A stretch of 33,571 bases of DNA, taken from assembly GCA_017465575.1 (NCBI GenBank), contig JAFTVX010000014.1, forward strand, positions 1 to 33,571. Reading direction: 5' to 3'. Each line of letters opens with the position of its first letter. The stretch's first letter is position 1. The notes beneath the pieces were generated by a model. It made no database searches. It saw only the letters and a program-made list of their open reading frames with translations, and was not told the origin of the DNA. The position numbers and the translations under genes are program-made. This DNA is from Alistipes sp. (GTDB lineage: Bacteria > Bacteroidota > Bacteroidia > Bacteroidales > Rikenellaceae). Of this stretch, positions 18,101 to 24,345 are shown in pieces.

Positions 18101-18196
18101 TTAGTCCAATTTCCTGCCGAGAACAAACTTTTCCAACTGTTCGAGCGACATATTATAGAAGCGTTTCTTTTGGTTGAGTGAGCGCATTGTTGCCAT
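18101..18196 (-). CDS. Small ORF after the YjbR-like gene (31 residues)
   Basis: An ATG-started frame, 11 bp downstream of the YjbR-like stop and on the same strand, encodes a basic 31-residue peptide (RSLNQKKRFYNMSLEQLEKF at its core). The residue pattern is protein-like, and it may be the broken start of a longer gene, since the same frame stays open for some 20 codons past the TAA. I do not recognise it. Confidence 0.35.
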   Translation of the reverse strand: MATMRSLNQKKRFYNMSLEQLEKFVLGRKLD

Positions 18197-18207
18197 ATCT
18201 GTTTTTA

Positions 18208-18606
18208 TTATTCTTGTATTATTGCATCATCTTCAATGCCTTGTTGGGATACTATTGCAAGCATCTCTTCCCGCAAGGCTTTGGGCGAAACATTCTTGCG
18301 AATAACCGTAAAGTAGGAGTGGCGAATCTCTCTCTTCACCACCTCCGCTGGCAGAGCCGTTGCCAGCAAGTCATTCCAATATCGCTTGTTGTAATGCCAG
18401 GCAGGTGTTATTGACGGATACTCATCACGCAAAAGCACTGCACGGTCAGGGTCACACTTGACAGCCACATAATTCCCTCGTGAAAAGATTATTGTAGCAA
18501 ACCATTTCCTACATATCTTATACACGACAATATCTTCGTCAAACGGCTGACACTCCTCGACCATTGGCAATGTTAGGATATACTCTCTACAATCCATCAA
18601 GTCCAT
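18208..18606 (-). CDS. MmcQ/YjbR family protein
   Basis: A 132-residue protein of the MmcQ/YjbR (CyaY-like fold) family, usually 110-120 residues. It has the family start (REYILTLPMVEECQPFDED), the WFATIIF strand, NYVAVKCDPDRA, and the HYNKRYWNDLL motif. The family is annotated as DNA-binding on structural grounds, with no settled role. The gene overlaps the end of the AraC gene by 20 bp; a second ATG at 18597 would still overlap it. Co-transcription with the regulator is nearly certain. Confidence 0.92.
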   Translation of the reverse strand: MDLMDCREYILTLPMVEECQPFDEDIVVYKICRKWFATIIFSRGNYVAVKCDPDRAVLLRDEYPSITPAWHYNKRYWNDLLATALPAEVVKREIRHSYFTVIRKNVSPKALREEMLAIVSQQGIEDDAIIQE

Positions 18607-19438
18607 TGAAACACTTTTTATTAGTTCTATACTCGGTAGGCGTAACGCCTTTAATCGTCTTAAAGAAGCGGCAGAAATATGGGGTGTCGGGGATACCCAC
18701 TGCCTGACCGACCTCGTTGATATTCATCTCCTTGTCTTCAAGTAGTTCACACGCAAGCTCAATGCGCTTTTCGTTGAGATACTCTGTAAATGTCTGTCCC
18801 ATCTCTCGCTTGAAGAACGAGCAGAACGATGAACGACTCATTCCTATATGCGAGGCTATCTCATCAATCGAGATTTTGTGCATATAGTTGCAGTTTACAA
18901 AACTCTTTATCTGCGCTATTCGCATCTGCTGGCGGCTCATTGGCTGTACCCCCGATATTGCCCTTCCCGTCTTATCCTCAGCAATAATCAAAAGTATCTC
19001 CAACAACGATAGTAGCCTCTTCGCCGAGGTCTCGTTTCGCATCCTAAGCATCGTGGAGTAGATTGCCTCGCGCGACTCGCCGGAGAATATAATCGCACTT
19101 TTCTGTGCGGTGATATTTGCCATAGGCGCACTCATTTCGGGAAAGAGTGCTTGCAGATTTGCAAGGAGTTCGTCGTGGAAGAATATCGACACATTCTCGA
19201 TATTTCCCTCGGCATCTGTCTTGCTCCTATCGAAATACCAGCAGTGCGGAGTGGCGGGAGGAATCAGCACGGTATCGCCCGCCGAGAATCGCTCCGAGAC
19301 ATCGCCAAGCACTCGCGTTCCCTCGCCTGTAATGACGCAGGAGAGCTCCCAGGTGCTCTGCGAATGGAGCGGTATCTGCTTGTCGGGAGGGAGGCAGACT
19401 GCATCAAAGTCCAAAGATTTTATTGTGTTATCATCCAT
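18587..19438 (-). CDS. AraC family transcriptional regulator
   Basis: A 283-residue regulator. The N-terminal half is a cupin-like sensor domain (GEGTRVLGDVSERFSAGDTV, LIPPATPHCWYF) that would bind a small molecule. Residues about 170-272 hold two helix-turn-helix motifs of the AraC type: ISIDEIASHIGMSRSSFCSF and then the signature NINEVGQAVGIPDTPYFCRF followed by FKTIKGVTPTEYR. It is divergent to the acyltransferase gene with 118 bp between start codons, which makes that gene a likely target. It is followed by the YjbR-like gene. Confidence 0.93.
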   Translation of the reverse strand: MDDNTIKSLDFDAVCLPPDKQIPLHSQSTWELSCVITGEGTRVLGDVSERFSAGDTVLIPPATPHCWYFDRSKTDAEGNIENVSIFFHDELLANLQALFPEMSAPMANITAQKSAIIFSGESREAIYSTMLRMRNETSAKRLLSLLEILLIIAEDKTGRAISGVQPMSRQQMRIAQIKSFVNCNYMHKISIDEIASHIGMSRSSFCSFFKREMGQTFTEYLNEKRIELACELLEDKEMNINEVGQAVGIPDTPYFCRFFKTIKGVTPTEYRTNKKCFNGLDGL

Positions 19439-19474
19439 TTTCTCCCTTTTATATGCCGAAATTTAATGCATCTG

Positions 19475-19482
19475 CAAATATA
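19475..19482 (-). promoter_or_regulatory. -7 box of the AraC gene
   Basis: TATATTTG on the minus strand, 37 bp before the AraC start codon. No good TTTG lies upstream at the usual distance. Confidence 0.5.
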
Positions 19483-19530
19483 ATACAAAAAAAACAGACA
19501 TAAATATAACTATCGTATAAAATCGTTGTA

Positions 19531-19538
19531 TAATTTTG
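19531..19538 (+). promoter_or_regulatory. -7 box of the acyltransferase gene
   Basis: TAATTTTG ends 18 bp before the ATG at 19557. An in-frame TTG at 19536 lies inside this box, which argues against that earlier start. The -33 box is poor, so an activator such as the divergent AraC protein may be needed. Confidence 0.6.
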
Positions 19539-19556
19539 CGACAAAATATTATCACA

Positions 19557-20714
19557 ATGGGTAACAATGTCTATTTAGCCTCGAAGCCGAGGTACGAGAT
19601 TTTGGACGGACTACGAGGTGTAGCATCCGTATTGGTTGTATTGTTTCATCTGTTGGAGACCTACTCTGGCGGTCAAGCAACACAAATTATCAACCATGGC
19701 TATTTGGCTGTCGATTTCTTCTTTGTGCTTTCGGGATTTGTTATCGGCTATGCCTACGACGATAGATGGGACAAGATGACCACTTGGGGCTTCTTCAAGC
19801 GCCGTTTGGTGCGTCTGCAACCTATGGTTATTATGGGTACGGTGCTGGGTGCTTGCTTCTACTTCTTTGCCCAAGGCGAGGGTTTCTCCCAGATTGGCAA
19901 TGTATCGGGCTGGATGGTGTTGGCAGCCTTTGTTATGGGATGTCTGATGATACCTTGCGGTGTGGGTATGGATATTCGTGGCTGGCAGGAGATGAACTCG
20001 TTTAATGGGCCTAACTGGTCGCTCACATGGGAGTATTTGGCAAATATCGTCTATGCCTTTGTGCTACGACGACTCTCCAAAGTCGCCTTGCTCTTGCTTA
20101 CCATTGCGGCGGCATTCTGCACCCTCGACCTCTGCCTCAATTGGAATGTGTTTGGTCTGCTGACCGAGAGCCGTGCCGCTAACGCCTATACCGTTATCGG
20201 CGGTTGGAGCCTCACTACCGAACAGGTTTATATCGGCATTACTCGTTTAGCTTACCCATTTTTGAGCGGTTTACTTATTTCGCGTGTTGGTCGCTTTATT
20301 CGGGCAAAAGGTGGCTTTTGGTGGTGTTCGCTTATCTTGGTGGTGCTATTCTCGATTCCTTGCGTGGGCGGTGCCGATAATGTGCTAAACGGCATCTACA
20401 ATGCCACTTGCATCCTGCTTTTGTTCCCGATAGTTGTGATGATGGGTGCAGGCAGTGAGATTAAGGGCAAGCGGAGTACGGCAATATGCACCTTCCTCGG
20501 CGAACTCTCCTATCCGCTCTATATCACCCACTACCCGCTGATGTATATGCAGATGAATTGGGCGTGGTCGCACCCCGACGCTCCGATGTATGCACATATA
20601 ATGGTCGGAGTCAGCGTCTTTGCGCTCTCTGTCGGTATGGCTTATGCGTGCTTGAAACTCTATGACCTGCCTCTGCGTAAGTGGCTGACCGAGAATTGGT
20701 TGAAGAAAAGATAG
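19557..20714 (+). CDS. Membrane acyltransferase (acyltransferase 3 family)
   Basis: A 385-residue integral membrane protein of the acyltransferase-3 (OafA/NodX-like) family, which transfers acetyl or other acyl groups to sugars or lipids at the inner membrane. The family signature is at the start (YEILDGLRGVASVLVVLFHL, with the catalytic-type His at the end). Next come HGYLAVDFFFVLSGFVIGYAY, the FKRRLVRLQP motif, and SLTWEYLANI. About ten hydrophobic segments are seen, and the C-terminus is basic. The substrate is not evident; no polysaccharide locus is nearby. It stands alone, opposite the AraC regulator. Confidence 0.92.
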   Translation: MGNNVYLASKPRYEILDGLRGVASVLVVLFHLLETYSGGQATQIINHGYLAVDFFFVLSGFVIGYAYDDRWDKMTTWGFFKRRLVRLQPMVIMGTVLGACFYFFAQGEGFSQIGNVSGWMVLAAFVMGCLMIPCGVGMDIRGWQEMNSFNGPNWSLTWEYLANIVYAFVLRRLSKVALLLLTIAAAFCTLDLCLNWNVFGLLTESRAANAYTVIGGWSLTTEQVYIGITRLAYPFLSGLLISRVGRFIRAKGGFWWCSLILVVLFSIPCVGGADNVLNGIYNATCILLLFPIVVMMGAGSEIKGKRSTAICTFLGELSYPLYITHYPLMYMQMNWAWSHPDAPMYAHIMVGVSVFALSVGMAYACLKLYDLPLRKWLTENWLKKR

Positions 20715-20746
20715 CGGATAAACCGTACGCATAATTCAAAAACAAA

Positions 20747-20774
20747 GAGAGAAAAAGTTTCGACTTTTTCTCTC
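20747..20774. terminator. Hairpin with TTCG loop after the acyltransferase gene
   Basis: A perfect 12-bp stem, GAGAGAAAAAGT with its complement, encloses a TTCG tetraloop. The T run is within the stem and not after it, so it could be a terminator, an RNA-stabilising structure, or both. Confidence 0.7.
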
Positions 20775-21006
20775 CACTCGCAATCCACACAGTTAGAAAC
20801 CCACTATGTGTGCACCCGAAATCTGGCAATGTATCGCAAAGATACGAAATTCACACATAAGAGTTTTTCACAAATTCACGCCTTCTCAAAAAAAATCTAT
20901 GTATTTGTAGTGGCTTATGGCTTTTGCCGTTGAGCCCCTCTCTCTCTTGCTCCATCAGCGAGCGAGAACACTAACCAAGTCGAAATGTAAATTAGTGCTA
21001 AAAATA
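20775..21006. other. Gene-free gap before the DUF4160 promoter
   Basis: I see no gene here. It holds a short palindrome GTATC-GCAAA-GATAC at 20831-20845, which on the minus strand contains a TATCTTTG -7-like box (20837-20844). That might drive an antisense or small RNA towards the acyltransferase terminator. No -33 box at a normal distance supports this. Confidence 0.4.
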
Positions 21007-21038
21007 TTTGAAGGTCTAAAAATTTAGACCTATATTTG
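21007..21038 (+). promoter_or_regulatory. Promoter with palindromic operator for the DUF4160 pair
   Basis: TTTG (21007-21010) and TATATTTG (21031-21038) are exactly 20 bp apart, a consensus Bacteroidota promoter. Nearly the whole spacer is a palindrome: AGGTCTAAA (21012-21020), two A residues, and TTTAGACCT (21023-21031). A dimeric repressor bound there would block RNA polymerase. The helix-turn-helix protein encoded just downstream is the obvious candidate, as in toxin-antitoxin-type autoregulation; the binding is inferred. Confidence 0.8.
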
Positions 21039-21068
21039 CGTAGACAAAAGAGATACGATAGATATAGT

Positions 21069-21309
21069 ATGCCTACAATTTTTGAGATTTTTGGACTTCG
21101 ATTTTTCTTCTACTCTGTCTGATGAGCATCTGCCAATCCATGTTCATATAGAGTATGGAGGTAACGATGCAAAGATCGAGATTGCAACTCGTAAGGTAGT
21201 CCAAAATAGAGGTTTGAAACCAAGAGAGTTAAAGAAAGCAACTCAGCTTGTTGAGATGTACGAGCAGGAGATTATCGACGCTTGGCACGATTATTTCGAC
21301 AAAGAGTAA
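21069..21309 (+). pseudogene. DUF4160 gene, frameshifted by a 4-bp duplication
   Basis: Reading from the ATG at 21069 gives the typical DUF4160 start, MPTIFEIFGLRFFFYS, and then a TGA at 21120. The rest of the protein (DEHLPIHVHIEYGG to HDYFDKE) continues in the next frame. At the break the sequence reads TCTGTCTG (21114-21121), a tandem copy of TCTG. Removing one copy restores a single frame of about 78 residues, which is the normal family size. DUF4160 proteins are small and often paired with DUF2442 proteins. Whether this copy is dead, switched off in a phase-variable way, or a sequence error cannot be told here. Confidence 0.85.
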
Positions 21310-21320
21310 AAGTAATAACT

Positions 21321-21734
21321 ATGGAGAAGATTGTTAAAATTTCGTTTTGTGGTAACGATATATGTGTCGTTACCGATAGCGGGAAGGAGTACCGCAAGGC
21401 GTTAGAGTTCTTCCCCACATTGAAAGAGGCTACACCAGTACAGCGTGAGTGCTACCAAATCAACAAGTTTGGCGATGCAGTGCGTTGGGCAGAGATTGAT
21501 GAGGATATCCATATATCAAGTCTTACTGATAGAGCACAACCCGAGGAAAATGCTATTGGTGTAGCGTTCCGCAAATTTCCAATTCTAAATGTATCGGAGG
21601 TTGCTCGTTCTCTCGGTATGCACAAGAGCCTACTTTCAAAATACATTTATGGTACAAAGAAGCCATCTGAGAAGCGAGAAAAAGAGATTCTTGATGCTTT
21701 GAGAGAGGTAGGTCGCCAGTTGGCAAACATATAG
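21321..21734 (+). CDS. DUF2442 protein with helix-turn-helix tail
   Basis: A 137-residue protein starting at the ATG 11 bp after the DUF4160 stop; the frame is open further upstream, but that part overlaps DUF4160. The N-terminal part (about 1-80) fits DUF2442: CVVTDSGKEYRKALEFFPTL, and FGDAVRWAEIDEDIHISSL. Residues about 85-137 hold a helix-turn-helix (NVSEVARSLGMHKSLLSKYI, then GTKKPSEKR). DUF4160-DUF2442 pairs are common in bacterial accessory regions and look like toxin-antitoxin modules, but activity has not been shown to my knowledge. This protein is the likely binder of the palindrome at 21012-21031. Confidence 0.9.
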   Translation: MEKIVKISFCGNDICVVTDSGKEYRKALEFFPTLKEATPVQRECYQINKFGDAVRWAEIDEDIHISSLTDRAQPEENAIGVAFRKFPILNVSEVARSLGMHKSLLSKYIYGTKKPSEKREKEILDALREVGRQLANI

Positions 21735-21756
21735 CCACACTGTGAGGAGGCTACTG

Positions 21757-21788
21757 AAAAGCGGAAATCGAAAGGTTTTCGCTTTTTT
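21757..21788 (+). terminator. Terminator after the DUF2442-HTH gene
   Basis: AAAAGCGGAAA pairs with TTTTCGCTTTT (one G-T wobble) around a short loop, followed by T residues. The T run abuts the -33 box of the next gene. Confidence 0.75.
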
Positions 21789-21791
21789 GTT

Positions 21792-21823
21792 TTTGCATTT
21801 CTCGGAAATATTTTTTAACTTTG
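21792..21823 (+). promoter_or_regulatory. Promoter of the aldo/keto reductase gene
   Basis: TTTG (21792-21795), 20 bp, TAACTTTG (21816-21823). The same arrangement, with TAACCTTG, precedes the remnant copy at 17823. The start codon lies 54 bp further on. Confidence 0.8.
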
Positions 21824-21877
21824 TATGTCAGTAATATGGTTTTTGTTCGGTGGCAAAGACCTCTAAATATCAATACT

Positions 21878-22846
21878 ATGAATCTGAAAGAGAGATATGT
21901 GGCGGCGGAGAGTCGCTATGATGATGCGCAAAATCTATATCTAAGGTGTGGTCGTAGTGGCGTGTTGTTGCCCAAGGTGAGTCTTGGTTTTTGGCACAAC
22001 TTCGGTGGGGTAGACTCCTATGAGCGTAGTCGTGCCATCACGCATTATGCTTTCGACCACGGCATTACACACTTCGACCTTGCAAACAACTACGGACCTC
22101 CGTATGGCACTGCCGAGGAGACCTTTGGTCGTTTGATGGTCGATGACTTCCGACCCTATCGTGATGAGTTGTTTATCTCGTCGAAGGCGGGATACGATAT
22201 GTGGCCCGGACCCTATGGCGAGTGGGGCTCACGCAAGTATCTTATGGCAAGTCTCGACCAGAGCCTTAGGCGTATGAACCTCGACTATGTCGACCTCTTC
22301 TACAGCCACCGCTACGACCCCAACACCCCGTTGGAGGAGACCTTGCAGGCGTTGGTAGATATTGTGCGTGCGGGCAAGGCGCTCTATGTCGGCATCTCGA
22401 GTTGGCCTTTGGAGGCGTTAAAGGTGGCGGATAGGTATCTGCGTGAGCGCGATGTGCCGTTGCTTATCTATCAGGGTCGTCTAAATATGCTCGACCGTGC
22501 ACCGCAGGAACAGGGCATCCTCGACTATTGTGCCGACAATGGCATCGGCTTTATCTCGTTCTCGCCATTGGCGCAGGGTCTGCTTACGGATAAGTACCTC
22601 GACACCATTCCCGCGGGCTCGCGTATGTCGCGCGAGACAAGCCTACCTTCGAGCCGTCTAACACCCGAGCTGCGCGACCATCTGCGCCAGCTCAATGCCC
22701 AAGCGGCAGAGCGTGGCGAGAGCCTTGCCGAGATGGCGTTGGCGTGGGTATTGGCACAGCGAGGCATCACCTCGGTGCTTGTTGGTGCAAGCTCCGTAGA
22801 GCAGATGGAGTGCAATATGAAGTGCATCTACGCCAAACCGTTCTAA
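21878..22846 (+). CDS. Aldo/keto reductase, YghZ-like, with altered C-terminus
   Basis: A 322-residue NADPH-dependent reductase close to the E. coli L-glyceraldehyde 3-phosphate reductase YghZ. Matches include LRCGRSGVLLPKVSLGFWHN, the catalytic region THFDLANNYGPP (Asp and Tyr), the Lys in SSKAGYDMWPGPYGEWGSRK, and the cofactor motif SVLVGASS near the end. The ATG at 21878 is chosen because the promoter and the remnant copy share it. The protein stops right after CIYAKPF. The usual last helix (SEVQKISDI) is found directly downstream in another frame, so one base seems to have been lost near 22843; the enzyme lacks about 10-20 residues but may fold. It probably detoxifies aldehydes such as methylglyoxal. 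Confidence 0.9.
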   Translation: MNLKERYVAAESRYDDAQNLYLRCGRSGVLLPKVSLGFWHNFGGVDSYERSRAITHYAFDHGITHFDLANNYGPPYGTAEETFGRLMVDDFRPYRDELFISSKAGYDMWPGPYGEWGSRKYLMASLDQSLRRMNLDYVDLFYSHRYDPNTPLEETLQALVDIVRAGKALYVGISSWPLEALKVADRYLRERDVPLLIYQGRLNMLDRAPQEQGILDYCADNGIGFISFSPLAQGLLTDKYLDTIPAGSRMSRETSLPSSRLTPELRDHLRQLNAQAAERGESLAEMALAWVLAQRGITSVLVGASSVEQMECNMKCIYAKPF

Positions 22847-22869
22847 CTCAAAGCGAAGTACAAAAAATT

Positions 22870-22898
22870 AGCGACATCGGTATCGTGCCGATGTCGCT
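22870..22898. terminator. Bidirectional terminator between reductase and esterase genes
   Basis: A perfect 11-bp stem, AGCGACATCGG with its complement, encloses a 7-nt loop. It lies between the convergent genes ending at 22846 and 22906, with A-rich sequence on the left and T-rich on the right. Confidence 0.85.
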
Positions 22899-22905
22899 AT
22901 TTCGT

Positions 22906-23820
22906 TTACTCTGCGCCGAGCAGTAGTTCGAGTGGAATGTGCAGTCGCTTCTGCCACGATGTCTCATCGTGGTTGTGGCCAGGGAATACAAGGCTTACAA
23001 AGTGAGGCTTTGTCCACCCCTTTGCCGCAAATAACTCATCCACCTTGGTCTGGAATGGAGCGTAGTTGGCATCGAGTGTGCCATCGCCATAGTCCATATA
23101 TACCGTGCGTGTGTTTGCCTCGGGGAGGTTATCCGCAAGGTAGTCGCGGAATGCCTTTGACCACGGCTCAGTAGCGGTTTCGAAGTCGCCAATAGCTGCG
23201 GGCGTATGTGTCGAAAGGCAGGCGGCAGAGCCGAAGATACCGGGGTACTCCGAGAGTGCATATAGCGAGATAAGACCGCCCATACTTGAGCCCATAACTA
23301 CGGTGTTGGCGCTGTCGGTAAGTGTCGAGTAGTGGCTGTCGACAAAGGGTTTTAGCTCCTCGACAATAAAGCGTAGGTAGCTATCTGCGATAAACTTCTC
23401 TTGGTCAAACTTGTTGAGTAACTTGTCGTTAGGATCGAGGTAGTTGAGCATCTTGGCGGGCGTATACTCCGTAAGACGGTCGGTGGGGTGGTTGTCGATG
23501 CCCACCACGATAAATGGGCGACAACGACCCTCATCTTGAAGGCGCTGAGCCACAGCATCGACATTCCAGCTCTGACCATTCCACGATGTCTGCTCGTCGA
23601 AGAGCATCTGGCCATCGTGCATATAAAGCACGGCATAGCGCGTTTCGGGGTTGTAGCCCTCGGGAGTCCAAACATAGACCGTGCGCACGGGGATAAGGTC
23701 GGTGGCGAACTCTTCATAAATATCCAACTTGCCTGCATCGGCTTGCTGTTGAGCACTTTGTGTGGCGCAACCGCCCAAGGCGAGCAGTGCCAAAGCCAAA
23801 AGATAATGTCGTAGTTTCAT
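22906..23820 (-). CDS. Esterase-like alpha/beta hydrolase lipoprotein
   Basis: A 304-residue lipoprotein (GGC, Cys18) of the esterase D / enterochelin-esterase-like alpha/beta hydrolase family. It has an early strand TVYVWTPEGYNPETRYAVLY, the HDGQ motif typical of this group, the nucleophile elbow GSSMGG with S179, an acid in the DYGDGTLD stretch, and the His near GHNHDETSW (H282/H284). It is therefore probably active on an ester of a glycan, siderophore or lipid; the substrate is not clear. A longer frame starts at 23889, but the ATG at 23820 begins a standard signal peptide and follows a -7 box. Confidence 0.9.
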   Translation of the reverse strand: MKLRHYLLALALLALGGCATQSAQQQADAGKLDIYEEFATDLIPVRTVYVWTPEGYNPETRYAVLYMHDGQMLFDEQTSWNGQSWNVDAVAQRLQDEGRCRPFIVVGIDNHPTDRLTEYTPAKMLNYLDPNDKLLNKFDQEKFIADSYLRFIVEELKPFVDSHYSTLTDSANTVVMGSSMGGLISLYALSEYPGIFGSAACLSTHTPAAIGDFETATEPWSKAFRDYLADNLPEANTRTVYMDYGDGTLDANYAPFQTKVDELFAAKGWTKPHFVSLVFPGHNHDETSWQKRLHIPLELLLGAE

Positions 23821-23843
23821 AGCGTAAGCGATAAATAGTTTCT

Positions 23844-23851
23844 CAAAGTTA
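23844..23851 (-). promoter_or_regulatory. -7 box of the esterase gene
   Basis: TAACTTTG on the minus strand, 23 bp before the ATG at 23820. No TTTG is found at the standard distance. Confidence 0.55.
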
Positions 23852-23895
23852 CGAATTTTTCTTGAAAGTAGCATCGCCACGAAGATCACTTTTTG

Positions 23896-23903
23896 TATCT
23901 TTG
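23896..23903 (+). promoter_or_regulatory. -7 box of umuDC
   Basis: TATCTTTG ends only 7 bp before the first ATG of umuD, so the mRNA would have almost no leader if that ATG is used. No clear -33 box and no obvious SOS operator palindrome are visible nearby, so how the operon responds to DNA damage is open. Confidence 0.6.
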
Positions 23904-23910
23904 CTGCAGT

Positions 23911-24339
23911 ATGGATAAAATGAGACCTTATGCCGTGGATGACTCCTCGTCGTTCGAGAGTCTGGTGATGGGCGAGGTGAAGGCTGGATTTCCTTCGCCT
24001 GCCGAAGATATACGCGAAAAGTTAGACCTTGTGAAGCTGCTTGTTAGGCACAAGGCCTCGACCTTCTTTTTCCGCATCGATGGTGTCTCGATGGTGGATG
24101 CTGCGATGGACGATGGCGATATTATCGTTGTCGACCGTGCCGTTGAGCCCTACAACAACTGCAAGGCGGTATGCTATATCGATGGTGAGTACACCGTTAA
24201 GCGTGTCGAGATTGCGGAGGGTCGTGTGCGTCTGATGCCCGCCAACGAGCTAAACACAAAGTATCGCCCTATAGAGATATCGCCCGAAAACCAGTTTATG
24301 ATTTGGGGCGTGGTTACCTATATTATTAAAAAGGCATAA
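23911..24339 (+). CDS. umuD: UmuD-like self-cleaving subunit of DNA polymerase V
   Basis: A 142-residue S24/LexA-type protein. The autocleavage site is at A25-G26 in KAGFPSPAED, equal to the C24-G25 site of E. coli UmuD. The catalytic serine is S60 in GVSM and the lysine K97 in EYTVKRVE. After RecA-stimulated cleavage the short form joins UmuC to make the error-prone polymerase. A second ATG nine bases on (23920) is possible. There is no DNA-binding domain, so it is not LexA. umuC follows after 6 bp in the same operon. Confidence 0.93.
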   Translation: MDKMRPYAVDDSSSFESLVMGEVKAGFPSPAEDIREKLDLVKLLVRHKASTFFFRIDGVSMVDAAMDDGDIIVVDRAVEPYNNCKAVCYIDGEYTVKRVEIAEGRVRLMPANELNTKYRPIEISPENQFMIWGVVTYIIKKA

Positions 24340-24345
24340 AGCGCG

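Noticed and set aside
23893-23910. Upstream start for umuD (six extra codons)
   Set aside because: The codons overlap the TATCTTTG promoter box, so they would not be in the mRNA.
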